Shown: piece by piece, positions 34,978 to 47,532 of the stretch
Layout of the letters: each line of letters begins with the position of its first letter
Position numbering within the stretch: position 1 is the first letter of the stretch
From: Lentinula raphanica
Lineage: Eukaryota; Basidiomycota; Agaricomycetes; Agaricales; Omphalotaceae
Reading direction: 5' to 3'
Assembly: GCA_027919835.1 (NCBI GenBank)
Contig: JANVFP010000019.1
Location: forward strand, 372,001-436,000
DNA length: 64,000 bases
Notes under the pieces: model-generated
Told to the model about the DNA's origin: nothing
Database searches by the model: none
The model's input: the letters and a program-made list of their open reading frames with translations, nothing else
Program-made: the position numbers and the translations under genes

Positions 34978-37420
34978 ATGAAAAACGGTCTTGACAACGC
35001 CGGTGCTTCTCCCAAACGAAAAAGGGTTCAAGGCGATTCTCCAACAGGAAAGCGCTCCAGAGTGGCTCACACAAGTAATCCAAGAAGTACCATACCCGGA
35101 GAGTTCACCAAGGTCCGCGGAAGATTCGCCTCTCTGAAACCGGTGATGACCGATCTCCCATTGGAGATCACTTTGTTTGAGGTGTGTAATTTGACTTCCC
35201 GGCTCAAATCTCAGTGTGTGATATCCTTGGCAGATTTTCATCCGGCTAGAACCTCGCGACCTGCTCTCTTTGGCTCGTACATCAAAGAACCTCCGAGAGG
35301 TTCTAATGAACAAGTCTTCGGAGATTATCTGGCGCATCGCTCGGACTAATTATGAAGGCGACCTACCTCCGCTTCCGGTAGACCTGAATGAGCCTCAATT
35401 TGCGCGCTTGATATTTGATGCTTATTGCCATGTAAGTAGATGCACACAGTCTGATTCGTCAGTGCTTACGACTTCCTCAAAGGTTTGCAATAAATCGTCT
35501 CACTGTGATAATGTGCTGTGGAGATTTCGATTAAGATGCTGTCGCAGTTGTTTGAAAAGGTACCGAGTAGTTTGGAAATACTTGACTATGACTGAATGAG
35601 TTCTGCTAGCTTTACTCAGTGGTCACAGCTTCAAATTTTTCCTGCGCCGTCTGTGATTTCTGGCATCGCTCCAACGGAAAGGGTTGCTGGTGCGTTCATC
35701 TCATCTTAAACAATACCATGTCTGTTCTGACGTCCTGTTTCCTGACCTGTAGTTGGGGACCGTGTTTGCACAGTTTACGATCGTCGTGTTGTCTCGGAAA
35801 TGATTACACATTACCAAACTCTGAGTTCTGAAGAAGATCGTCAGGCATGGGTAGTCCAGAAACAACAAGAAATCCAAGCGATTGAACAGGTGCAAGGAAT
35901 ATCGTTCTACATGTGCCACTGACATGTACATATGTACTTAGCACGCTTGTCATTGCGAAACATGGCACACGGCCAAATTGGAACAACATGCTCATGAACT
36001 TCAGCACATCCGCGACCAAAGATTGCAAGCGTAAGAGTCTTTCGACTATAATCAACAAAGTTACTGACCATCAGCTGTACCAGAATTCTCACTCGTCTAG
36101 AGGCAACTGGCTTAAGTGGTGAAGCTCAATGTATACTGTCAGGCCAATCCGACTTCGAGGAAGCTAGTGTGCTCATTAAGCTTTGCTCATTGAACCAATC
36201 AAAGCGTTTGACCGATCAAGGTATGGTGCTCTTCACCTCCCCCACACATCTATAACATCATCGCTTCAGGGTGGGACGGTATGGAGTCTGCATTGGTGAA
36301 GATGCTTTCCAGACACAAAAGGAAACGTCTGCAACAAGAGCATCTCAAAGTTTGCCGAAAGCGCAGCTCTCAGCTGAAGCTCGTGTATCTCAATATTTTA
36401 TCTCAGCAGGACCTGCGCGTTCCGTTTCCAGGTGTAGGAGATGTTCTCGCCGATCCAAATTTGGAGGCTATGATATGGGACACGCCGAAAGAGGAGGAAT
36501 TGACGCCAGCATTTCTTCGATCGAAGATTATAGATGAACTCCCTCGGATCCTGTGTGCATGGAGAACCACTCAAACCGCGAAACTCCTTCAAATTCTCAA
36601 GAGCACCCGTCATGACGCTACACTTTCAGATCTCCGCCTGGCCACCACGATATTTGGATGTACCTTGTGCAGCTCCCTGATGATATACCCCCAGGTATTC
36701 TATCATCCGTGTTGCTACAAAAATCGTGCGTCAGATAGTCGAAGTGATGAGAGGATGCGGGCAGTGAATGAACTCTATGATACCGTCGCTCAAGAGGGCC
36801 CTTGGTCGTCTCGTTCCCTTTTTATACACCATCCAAGCTCACGACTGGTAGAACGCATCATAGCTGGTGCTCACCTGGATCCGTCTACCACTACGACCGC
36901 CGACTTAACGGCTGCGCATCCTTTGATTGAGTGTACAGGTCATCAGTCAAACTGTTTCCCTGGACGCCGGCTTTTTGTAACATGGTCAGCTGCGGTGAGG
37001 AAACAAACTCAGTGCTCATTCAATGTTGGTATTGACCCACATCCACAGCTGACTCACAACCTTGTGACACAAGATGAAGTATTCTTCCTCATCAACCAAT
37101 TTGGAGAGGAAAGTTCAATGATTCGCGCCAAGGAGCTCCTGAATGTCTTCGCTGCCATCCACTGTGCTCATTGTCATGAAGGAATGACATTCTATGAGTT
37201 GTTCGGTCATTTGCCTTCTGTGTGAGTTCCGTTTATGTTTCACTCGATGAATAGTCCAAATGAACGTTCTTGATGTAGGCATGATGTGCATGCCATATCT
37301 ACAACAAGCACTGTTACTGAAATCCATAGGCATTACGATATTCATTGGTATTGGAGTCTTCATGATAGCTTGAACGTCGTTGGTACGGATTTCTACTATG
37401 ACCCTATCACGTTGGGCTAG
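34978..37420 (+). CDS. F-box/zinc-finger protein, paralogue A
   Basis: Ten exons, 34978-35181, 35234-35431, 35483-35559, 35610-35689, 35753-35889, 35942-36030, 36084-36220, 36270-36994, 37049-37221 and 37279-37420, encode 653 residues. After a basic, disordered N-terminus comes an F-box-like segment (TDLPLEITLFEIFIRLEPRD, LLSLARTSKNLREVL). Then come LPPLPVDLNEPQFARLIF, a Cys cluster (VCNKSSHCDN..LRCCRSCLK) and a long helical middle. A conserved block follows (FPGVGDVLADPNLEAMIWDT, TTIFGCTLC..YPQVFYHPCCYKNR). Near the end is a C2H2-like finger, CAHCHEGMTFYELFGHLPSVH. The likely role is a substrate adaptor of an SCF ubiquitin ligase. Exons of 77, 89 and 137 bases have the same lengths as in the paralogues at 42638 and 51900, so the structure is well supported. 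Confidence 0.78.
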
Positions 37421-37873
37421 AGCACAAAATTGCATGCTTGCCACGTATGACTCTCCTGTCCGAAGTTTTACCTATATCATTTGAAGTATTACCTATATCC
37501 TTTCTTATAACAATGTTCTTTACATCAACCCGCTTGACGGAAGTGCAGTGCCTCACACTCTTGTAAATCAGAAGGTAGCGTCATGGCAGAATTCATGAAC
37601 GACTTCCTTGAGCTCTTGGAATCTTGCATGCTAGTGCTCATCCAAGCTAGTTGAGGTTGAAGAGCGTTAAGGGCATTGTTGCCATGAAAGTCGTGAGCGG
37701 CTCTGTCTCGGAACTGATCACACAGAGATGCAGAGGCGCAGACGTCATTTTGCTCTTGTTTCTATCCAAGTATGGGCAGTAAACATGTATGGAACCGCGA
37801 AATATTGTTACAAATTGAAGGCAATGAATGCTACCTGCTACTATATATGAGGTTTACCGCTATTCGGCATACT
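37421..37873. other. Convergent intergenic region
   Basis: Lies between the 3' ends of the F-box gene (plus) and the WD40-like gene (minus). No coding signal or repeat was seen. Confidence 0.5.
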
Positions 37874-39139
37874 CTATTGTCTTCCAGCATATGATTTTGC
37901 CTCCCTCATGAGCGGTGACAATCCAGCCAGAATCTTCGTCTGCCCTGTAGGCTGTCTGTGGGATACTCAGACAAAATCGCAATGTCAAACAGGGTTGGCT
38001 ACTCACACACATATGGTGGGTAGCTGGAGCATCATCTACAATCAGTCAGTTAGAAGAGAATCGCGTGAAGTTGATACATCCCACCTTGCTCACGAATTCG
38101 AAGATTTTGTAACCGGTTTCCGAGGTCTGCATTCCAAAGGATTAACTGACCTGCGCCTGCGCCAATGATTAGGTCGTCTGAAAGATATCTGGCACATCCA
38201 ACATTTTGCGGGTAATTTGTGATGGGGTCGCGGGGAATAAAGATACTTTGAGCAGATGTAGAACCTAAGTGTAGAACCTGATACGTTCCAGCTGCAGCCA
38301 CCAAGATTGCACCTTTTGTTGGGCATACATCATTTCTGGAGCCTCATCAATTTCAACACTGCCGAGAGAGATTGTGAACACTCACATCACGCCCGGTAAG
38401 GACATCGTAGCCTCATGTGAATAAGTGAAGGAAACCTCATCCGATCGTTCAAACCTCCATAAACTTTGCTCAAGTCTCCGCATGAGTCAATCGTCTCAAC
38501 TGTAAACATGACTTACTGAGCAATTCCATTATCGTAGGAGACAAGAATTCGGTCCTGGGCAAAGGAATGAATCGATTGAATATCGCCAACACTGCTAGTG
38601 GAAAATGTTGTGGAAGACGCTGCAGCTGGTAGTGATTTGAATAGATCCCAACGTGGGTCACCTTTTCAGAGTCATAATCAGTCGAACATTGCAAGAACTT
38701 CAATTGACTCACCATCATTGTCGAGGAAACAACGTATTTCTACATTCTTTCCCGTTACCACCGCCAACACATTCTCGCGTAGGAAGGCAGAAAACACTCT
38801 GCTTTGTTGCACTTGGCCGGAAATGCGGAACCCGACAACCAACGAGGACACTCCTGCGCCAACGTTCATTGCAATGACACACACCAATCCACCTTCAAAG
38901 CACACAGCCAGCCTATGACTTTCTAGCGACCATACGAGGAAGGAAATCGGACGAATCTCGACATCAGGTTTGTAATGAGCTAAGGGAGCAGTGTTGGTGG
39001 TATTTTTAATATCCCAGATATCCACACATGTTCCGTATGCCACAGCGAGATAATGTGCGTCTCTTGAGAGTGCAATATGGTCGATAGAAGATCCTTCTCT
39101 TACGGTTAAGTGCCTTTCCTGAAGCCATTTAGAAGGCAT
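37874..39139 (-). CDS. WD40-repeat-like protein
   Basis: Exons 39139-38713, 38661-38517, 38475-38386, 38335-38085, 38035-38011 and 37955-37874 join in frame to 339 residues; introns are 41-55 bases. WD-type blades are visible: IDHIALSRDAHYLAVAYGTC followed by VDIWDIKN, then FLVWSLESHRLAVCFEGG, a divergent middle (IHSFAQDRILVSYDNGIAQ) and NVGCARYLSDDLIIGAGAGQ with LILWNADLG. The protein is short, with perhaps four or five divergent blades, so it may be a partial propeller that works with a partner. There is no clue to the bound complex. It is convergent with the upstream F-box paralogue; F-box and WD40 genes commonly neighbour each other here only by chance. Confidence 0.62.
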
Positions 39140-39412
39140 ATGGAGACTCGAGAGGTGATATTTGAATCAAATAGGCGCGTGATGTTGTGATTAAATCCTA
39201 TCTCATTTGCGATTACAGATACAGTATTACAGAACGATCCACCTTTCCGCATCATGCCTCAACATTTGGCGAAATTCGGAGCCAAGGTAATGATGTGAAA
39301 CGTCCAATATGAGGCGATCCACAACCATTTTCAATTTCAGCACAATGATAACCCCAGCGAACAGGAGGAAGACGCCGATAATAGTCCGGTGCTTAGGAAA
39401 CGCTATAGAGAA

Positions 39413-42327
39413 TTATCGATACCAATGTCTTCTGCTGATATCTTGGGGCTCACCAAAGACATGCACACCACTGCGAGTAACCCAAGAGTTCCCCTGACGT
39501 TCAAATAGGGCACTGAGCTCAGTCGCGATGAATGTAATTTGCGCGCGGAACGAGTAGGCAAGTGATGTAACCCAAGAGAACATAACTTTGCACAGGCGAA
39601 TAGCATTCTGCAGCGCACAAGACGACTAAAATTGAATCATCTACATTTGCGCAAGTTTGAGAGTCTAACTCACTATTACAACAGAATCTGGCCACGTCAA
39701 CGTCGTCTCGTCGGAAGCCTATCATATCTTGATCAACTCATCCTTCTGCATAAAGTAAGATTCATACTCACTGCAATGGTAGACTCGCGCAGCTCTGGCG
39801 TTGAGTCGTGATGTATCTCAGCTGGCGATATACTCGCTTCTTCGGGAGGTATGGAAATCATGACATTGTCCTCATGTCTTGAAGGATGTGATCCGCCTGC
39901 ACATGCAAGTTCATCGACCTGTGAGGCAAGTTCATCGACCTGTGAGGCAAGTTCATCGACCTGTGAGTGTATAGTTTCAGAACTTTGTGAAGGTGAAAAC
40001 TATTCATAATTTGATCGACTCATCGTTCTGCATAAAGCAAGATTCATACTCACTGCAATGGTAGACTCGCGCAGCTCTGGCGTTGAGTCGTGATGTATTT
40101 CAGCTGGCGATATACTCGCTTCTTCGGGAGGTATGGAAATCATGACATCATCCTCATGTCTTGAAGGATGTGATCCGCCTGCACATGCAAGGTCATCGAC
40201 CTGTGAGTGTACAGGTTCAGAACTTGGCGAAGGTGAAAGCTATTCATACTGCTATTAACTGGTCATCATGAAAAGCTAGACTTATCAGACTCACTGCTTT
40301 GTTAGACTCCCGCAGCTCTGGCGTTGATTCCTGATGTACACTGGGCAGTAATTTACTCCCATCTTCAGTAGGGGTATCGTTTTGTATGGAGATCATTTCG
40401 TGATCCTCACGAATCAAAGGATGTGCTTCGCCTGCAAATGCGAATTCCTCAGCCTGTTAGCGTAAAGATTCAGAACTTAGTAAAGGTGAAAGCTATCGGA
40501 ATCAACTTTCCAAGGTTTTCAAGGTAGAGGGATATGACCCAGAACTTGATGTTGCATAGAAGCCATCGCGAGTGTTCATTTCTTCAGGATATCGATCCGT
40601 AAACGAGATGAGTTGATCCTGGAGACGATCATGTAAGAGTAGAGAGAATCTAGACAAAAGCGCTTCGTAACTACTTGGATTCCTGAACATTCAATGCCAA
40701 TTCGTGTCATGAATGAAGAGTGTATCGAAAAAGCTTTGAATTTTGAACTAGTGATATCATCTTTAACAGTGTCAGTCCTACAAGAATGAATGAAACGATC
40801 CAAGCACTCACCAAAGCGATGCAATTCATCCAAAACTTTCATCTTCATATTGTCGACACTTATCGAACCTTGTAAAGGAAGCAATTGGAGGGCTATGGTC
40901 CATAAATCTGTAATGTAATCTGTTGTATGAACTTGTCCAAAATCAAGTGAGGGAAGCCTGTCCGCTTCAACGGAAGGTTTCGCATGCAAGATATCGAGGT
41001 ACTGGTTTACGCGGTCGATTGTGGATTCTGAAAGGTCATCCAGGTACTTCTGGTCATCATGATTCATCAGCAACATTTACAAGGTGGATACAGGATTTTT
41101 ACCCGGCGATTGTCATGTTGATCAAGAAGAGCCTGTAAGTTTTCGTGAGCTCTTTCTAGCTGTGATGCAACCATCTCTCCATCAGCTTGAAACTGTCTTA
41201 TAACCATGTGAACCGTTCGCAGCTTCTGATCTTTGGCATCAAGGAAATTTGACATCGGGTCCTCGGAGGGACTGTCACAAGAAAGCTGAGGACATCAGTC
41301 AGCCAGAACCTGCCAGAAACAACACACGAAGTCATTGTGAAACGTACGTTCCGAACAAGTGGACCGTCAAAATCAATTGAAATTTGTTCACTGCCAGTAA
41401 AGAAAGTCGGCATCAGGTCCTTGGAGGGCCTGTCACAAGAAAACTGAGAACTCGATCAGTCCGAACCCACTGCACCCGAAGTTATTTTGACACATACGCT
41501 TCGGTCACGTCCATCACGTCCATCAAGATCAATCGAAATCCGTTTACCCCTACTCTCCAGACCATGTCCTGGAACGTTCATAGGGGAGCAGATTGGAATA
41601 AAAGATAACTTCGACGCATCTTCGTATGTTGTAGGTGCTAAGAAAAGTTGCGCGACAGGTATGCTCTCCAGGAAGCACTCTAGTTTGAGAGCGGCTGTCA
41701 AGGCCCGCCGCATCTCTAGTCGTTTTGGGAGGACAAGTAACTGTATATCGTCAGCCTGCAGATTTGCCCCGGATTGAAAGGCTCTTTCTGAGTATGCCGC
41801 TCCTATAATCGATCATCGAATTGAGCGTAGCTCCAACTGAGATAGCGAACAGCTCACCGATTTGAAGCATGTACGTCTGCTTGAACAGTGGATCTTCTTC
41901 CATCTGCATAATTAGATGTGTTTCGTCGGATGGGATGATATGACAAAAACTCCCACCTGGACAGAAATACGATGCATTTGAAGAATGATTCTCTGCAGGA
42001 TTTCGGCATTTCGAGGTATCCCTTTTGCAAGAGGAACATCGGTGTCAAGATCATTGACATCGTTTTTGAAGAATTGTATGAAGGAATCGACATGGGCCAC
42101 AAGCTGACGCTGTGATTTGCAAATTCAGTCCAGCGCAATTGACCAGACTCTGGGAAACTCACCGTATCGGACGCAAGTTGTACGAAAGAAGTTCGATCCT
42201 CCTCCATTGAAACACGAGCCTCTGACATGAAATTTTCCCTCTGTTCAACTTCTACATTCCAGGTATCCTGCGCAAGGCGAATGTCATTCTCAATGCGTCG
42301 AAGGAGTTCCATAGAGAGAGTGGCCAT
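39413..42327 (-). CDS. Hypothetical coiled-coil protein with a triplicated exon
   Basis: Starts at 42327 (MATLSMELLRRIENDIRLAQ) with exon 42327-42163, continues through several exons of helical sequence (RQLVAHVDSFIQFF; LQADDIQLLVLPKRLEMRRA; HMVIRQFQADGEMVASQLER; KYLDDLSESTIDRVNQYLDI) and ends HWYR at 39413. Near the 3' end one exon occurs three times: 40453-40295, 40239-40054 and 39999-39772. Each ends TPELRES(N/T) and each is in phase 0. The last copy carries an internal 21-base triplication (SQVDELA units, 39905-39967). A possible smaller duplication of the splice region GACCxGATG lies near 41250-41420. The junction before the first repeated exon (about 40500) is not resolved. Family unknown; probably a long coiled-coil protein with an acidic, Ser/Pro/Glu-rich tail. 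Confidence 0.5.
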
Positions 42328-42637
42328 GGCTGACAGGTCTAAGTTAGGCAAACAGTTGAAGTTAGATTAGCGCTTGACAGCCAGCGGCAATCATCCGTCG
42401 GGACAGGTAGGGAGTCAGAAGTGTATGTGCAAAACCGATTTGTCGGTGAACCAAGCTCAAGATGCCTCCTTCCATGCAAAATATAGATGCACGTTCGATT
42501 CCATAGCCAATGGCCATATCTATATATCTTATCTGCACTGCAAACAATCTGACTACGAGCTAGTAAGTAGCACAATTTCGCCCACCCGGTGGCTTACTGT
42601 TGGGATTCAAATACAACCCATGCAGTGTGCACCATCC
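42328..42637. other. Short intergenic stretch
   Basis: Lies between the start of the coiled-coil gene and the stop of F-box paralogue B. Nothing recognised. Confidence 0.4.
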
Positions 42638-45116
42638 TCAACCCCATGTAAAGCCAGTCCCGATTGACTCCAAGTGATCGCGCGGATTCCAATACCAAAG
42701 GGTACCATGAAACTTGTAAAATTCCCTGGAGTCCTTTAAGAGAAGATTCACATTATGTCTACGTCAAAGATTAGAACACCGTTGATGGCAAGATACCGAT
42801 ACGAAACCCTTACGCATCATGAAAATGGTGAGACAGCTTTCTAGGTGGAATCTCTGCATGACACCGAGTACAACAAATAATTTTCGAAAACATGCACAGG
42901 GGTTCTCGGGCGCGAATTCTAGACGTCTCTTCTCCGAAACAATTGATCCTGAAGAGGTTTACATGATCATGATTGACCGTGAGGTCATACGTCAACTGTG
43001 TATAGACTCAGAGGTCAAATATGGAGGCAAAAGTTCGATGTACCACTTACTGCAGCGGGCCACGTTAAAAACAGTCGTTCGATAGAAACCTCCCCTTCAA
43101 AGTTCGCGCATTGAATCACGGGCTGTGCGAGAGTCAAATCGCTGATTGTGGCTGTGGCTGGGTCAAGGCCTGTGCCGATCACGATCTTTCGAACGAGCTG
43201 CGAGATCTGTGAATGAAAGAAGAGCGAGTATGATGACCAGGGACCTTCCTGGTCCACTGTATCATAGAGCCCATTCAGCATTCGCATCCTATCGTGACTT
43301 TGTTTGCCGGCCGCACGATTCTGAAAGCAACAGGAATGATAGAATACCTGTGGACATACCAACGATGCGTTGCAGGTGGCGCATCCGAATGTCGTGGTAG
43401 CTAGGAAGAGATCATCCTCGGTCGCGCCCGGTCGCGCCTTTCGTAGGACTTCCAGGAGTTCTTCGATTTTTGCGAGCTTCCAATTTGCAAGAGTTCGAGA
43501 GAGGAAGTCTGACAGCAACAATTGAAGGGATATGGGCGTCAGAACCTCATCCAATTCTGTATCCCATAATGTAGCCTCGATGACAGGGTCAGTAAGGATG
43601 TCTCCTAGCCCTGGATATATATCTCGAAGATCGTGATGCGACAAGAAATCGCAATACGCATCTCTGAAGGAAAGATAGTTCTGTTGAGCTAAACGTCTTG
43701 TCCGGTGGTTGGTGAGAATCGTTATCAATTTCGACTTGATATGAGCCCAGCCTACATAGGTGATACCTTAGATTGTGGACATGTACATGAGGACAATGTA
43801 GAAATTGACGTACCGCAATTTGTCAATGTTTTAGGTAACTTGAAGCAGGGAAGGTCTGCAAGCTCATGGGGACGCATAAGGTCTGAACTTCCGTCAAGGA
43901 TGAGCTCAGCTTCACGACGTAGACCGTTCATTTCAAGACGATTCAAGATTCTAAAGTAGAAATGAGTAGGAATGAACAGATAAATAGCCCCGTATGATAC
44001 GCACCCTTCGCGCCTCTCCGTACGCAGAGTAATCACTTGTGCGGCACTTCGCTCTAATTGCTCCTTATGCCAAGCTTCACAAAGGCGAGCATGCTACAGG
44101 GATCAGGTTGGAATGGAACATTCACCTGCGACAAACAAAACAAACCTGTACGATTGCTTCGTGTTCCTCTCGCTTCTGCATGAGCCACAAGCGACGATCT
44201 TCCTCAGATTCCAAAGCTATGAATTGTGCTTGCAATTCCTTCGCTGCGTCCCAGTCGACAATGATATCATCGTGGTCCGCTCCTGCAACTACTGATAATC
44301 AAAATATACTTTCAAGAGGAGGAAACGAACCAACCTCGTACTCTCTCCCTGGCCATGATTTCAAAGGACGCGAAGGGACGAAGCTCTTGATGAAAGTCTC
44401 GCCATCTGTATGATCGGAAGCGGAATCTGTTAGGTTTTTGTTAGCTAAACGCTGCAATCCCATGAATTTCACGCACGTTTTTAGACAGTCTGGACAGCAT
44501 CTGAGGCGAAACCTCCACAATAAGATGTTGCATTTTGGAGATTTGTTGCATAACTGTTCGATCTCATGTTGAGATTGATAGTCTGAGTCAACACAAAGGA
44601 CGTACATGGCACTCCGGATCAAACATCAGACGAGCATATTGAGGTTCGTTGAGATCCTTTGGAAGTGGCGGCAGGTTCCCCTCGACATTGAAACGAGCAG
44701 TGCGCCATATGTATTCCACTGACTTGCTTTTACTCAGAAGATGTCCTCGCATGAGCTTACAAGTACGAGACAAAGCGAGCAAATCTCGAGGATCGAGATA
44801 ACAGAGGATCTATACATTCGAGCGAAGTTATGTCAGGAAACCAGAGAAACAGACTCAAGAATTACGACCAACACACCTCAAAGTTAATTACCTCGATAGG
44901 AACATCTGTCAACATCTTTGCTAGAAACGCGAACACGCCGCGAACCCTCCTAAAACGCGCTGGGACCTTAGCCCGCCTTCGTGAAAGGCGTACGACAGGC
45001 TCCTCAAGCTCCACGTAGTTCGGCCTGACCCATTTCCTTGGACGTAGTACACGGTTCTTGGATTCGAGAGTACTTGCATCTTGACCAGGAACGGTAGACG
45101 AGTCGCTGATGTTCAT
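42638..45116 (-). CDS. F-box/zinc-finger protein, paralogue B
   Basis: Exons 45116-44877, 44809-44606, 44553-44477, 44426-44335, 44291-44146, 44093-44005, 43950-43814, 43751-43051, 42995-42814 and 42758-42638 encode 662 residues. Order as in paralogue A: a basic N-terminus with VLRPRKWVRPN and KVPARFRRVRGVFAFL, the F-box segment MLTDVPIEVINFEILCYLDP, LPPLPKDLNEPQYARLMFDP, and a Cys cluster LCNKSPKCN..LRCCPDCLK. Then come HARLCEAWHKEQLE, the central DIYPGLGDILTDPVIEATLW, and CATCNASLVCPQVFYHSCCF. The terminal C2H2-like finger is CTRCHAEIPPRKLSHHFHDAH, and the end is LWYWNPRDHLESIGTGF. All exon phases match. It probably recruits proteins to SCF ubiquitin ligase. An upstream in-frame ATG at 45269 exists, but the chosen start fits the conserved basic region better. 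Confidence 0.78.
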
Positions 45117-45838
45117 GATATCGAGGTGGGCAAATGAGCGAGTCTTGAGAATGGAGATGTTGGTTATAGAAAGTAAAGGGATTGGGAGGCGATCTGAAGA
45201 AGAGGATCGACCTGTATTCGAAAGTCCATGCACAGATTGCAAAAAGCCTTTGTGGAGCGACCCTTTCAAGTCATAGAGTCCGCGTTGTCAATGGGCGAGC
45301 TAAGGACGATTTATGCGATATAGTATGAGACCTTGATTCCCATTGTTACCTATCAGAGTTGACCAGCAAGCAGCATGTTGAGAGAGCATGCAAGTCTCCG
45401 CGCAATTCTATCACAGTAGTACTTGTACTTTGGGGTGATAACATATTGCGCAACTCGTGAAAGGGACGAAAATATAGACGCGGAATGATTATGTAGGAGG
45501 TATAGGCGCCTGTTCATGTGCGATAAGAATTCTTTCATGTACGCGACCTTGGCCTTAGCGCCTGAGTACAAAGGCTCACTTGCAAACACTCCGGATCCTA
45601 TGCTGTGCTCTATGTTCTTGTATAATCTTCATGCGCATGTCGCTGGCCTCATTCCCTTTGCCCCATTGTCCATGATGTGCTCGGACCATGCCCTTGAAGT
45701 AACAAAGGTCTTTCCGTACTTGGACTTCGCGACGTGGATGTCTATAAAAACTGATACATGGGCTACGAATTCTCAACATAGATCGTACCTTCCTCTCTCA
45801 TACGACAACCTAGAAATCTCAATCAGCGCTCACTAAGC
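45117..45838. other. Divergent intergenic region
   Basis: Upstream of F-box paralogue B (minus) and of the NPL gene (plus). A frame at 45516-45836 ends three bases before the NPL ATG but has no domain or splice context, so I regard it as chance. Confidence 0.4.
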
Positions 45839-47401
45839 ATGTCAGTTAAATTTTGGTAAGAGTATTGCTCTGATTGGGTTGCCCACGTATATCTCATGAT
45901 TTTACAGGGCTAGAAATCTCGCCTCTGGGGCTTCGATGGAGATCACTCCATCTCGCCCTTTGCACTTGACCAACGTCTCTATCTCGTTCGAGTTCCGAGA
46001 TGCTTTTGCCCCCACGTCTTTAACGCTTTCCGTTGCTCTGGCCGATCGGCGTACATCTCCTCGTTACACGATCGCGACTCTTATTGCGGGACAAGTGAGT
46101 GACTCTACTTCTCGTATCTTTCAGTACTTAGTGACAAGATATTGCCAGTCGAACACGCTTCATATTGATGTTAGGCTCGATCAAGGTATAAAGTATATGC
46201 TCACGGTTCATGGACCAAAGTTAGTCTCGCTGTTCAGTCCATGAATTTCCTACTCATAACGATATCAGCGTACTGTCTGTCTTAGGGTATCACAGTGATA
46301 CATCTGGTGCGTATTAGTATCGTCTTGCGGCAGGTTTTGGGCTGACATTTCTGATTAGACATCGGACAGTCGGTGCCTCTGAATTCACGCAATCCTACTT
46401 TCTCGCTGAATCCGAATTCCACGAACCAGAACAGCGATACAGGTGCTAAGATTGCGCGTCCCTCTACTGGAATGGCGACTCCTACTCCACGTCCTAGCGG
46501 CGCTAGCGATTTCGTCTGGGGCGCACCTCCGATGTCGACTGGAACCACATCTTCGACGCTAGCTGGAAACAATGGACCACCCACAGGAGCAAATAATCCA
46601 TCTCTGACCACTTCTCAATCCGGAGTTGTAGAAAACGGACACGGACCCATTTTCGGTGCGAATGTTATGTCTTCTCGACCAATGAAGCCCTTGCGTTACC
46701 GTCCTACCAACCCAACCGCCCCTCCCGCTAATCCACCCGCCCCTCCCGCTAATCCAACCGCCCCTCCCGCTAATCCAACCGCCTTTCCCGCTAATCCAGC
46801 CGCCCCTCCCACCGATCCTAACGCAGTTCTTGCCAATCCATCCTCATTGCCTGGTTCTGCCCACTCATCTTCGGCAGCTTCCAACGATGACGATCATGCG
46901 CATGCGCATCCAACCAAGAGAGTGAAAAACGGCGACGGGACTTTCACGAACCGATATGAGGCGACTGATGGCAAGCTGAATGATAGATTGGGTCAACACG
47001 ATGGACCTATACAATCCGGAGCCAACGCGAACAAAAGGAAAGCCTTTGTCGAAAGCGATGCAGACGATGGAGTCAACTCTAAAGAAAAGAATTCGACTGC
47101 TGATCGCAGCGGTGTTGCTCATTCTAGTCGTGCTGTTCCTGCTACAGCCTACCCCATGGCACATATGGCTAGCTCCTCGTTGACCGACAGTCGTCCTCTC
47201 AACGATAATCGTCCTCCAGTACTCCCTTACAACACACCACGTCTTGCTCCTCAATTGGCTCACACCAACCAGCACATGTCCACCAACCAGCACATGTCGA
47301 ACATGGTCAATCAGGCTGGCCCTTCCCAATTTCGTTTTCCTATGGCCAATCACCCTCACCAGAAACCCATGCGAACCCCTTCCAACGACAATTCTCATTA
47401 G
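45839..47401 (+). CDS. Nucleoplasmin-like (NPL) domain protein with Pro-rich tail
   Basis: Exons 45839-45855, 45908-46094, 46149-46219, 46269-46306 and 46359-47401 encode 451 residues. The N-terminal 100 residues read MSVKFW, ASMEITPSRPLHLTNVSISF, TLSVALADRRTSPRYTIATL, IDVRLDQGIKYMLTVHGPN, VLSVLGY. This is the NPL pattern: a leading F-W, a P-x-x-x-L-x-I/L-T-N segment, an IATL strand and a final G-x-N-x-V-x-L-x-G-Y. It is known from nuclear FKBP-type histone chaperones and nucleoplasmins. The rest is low-complexity, with tandem APPANPT heptads (46720-46810), an acidic SNDDDHAHAHPTKRVKNGDG segment and Asn/Ser/Pro-rich sequence. No FKBP domain follows. Probable histone-chaperone-like nuclear protein. 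A second NPL gene lies convergently at 47533. Confidence 0.7.
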
Positions 47402-47532
47402 AAGACACAACAAACTTGAAACGAGTCACAAAAGAAGTATGTCGAGAAGAGCTCGTATCGCATCTTCATCTTCTACTGTATTCTCCGCTCTCTAGTGATA
47501 GTACTTATGCCAGTTTGCTCGGTGGCGTCTAA

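Noticed and set aside
45516..45836. 106-codon frame just upstream of the NPL gene
   Set aside because: No homology recalled, no splice context, and it occupies the likely promoter of the NPL gene.
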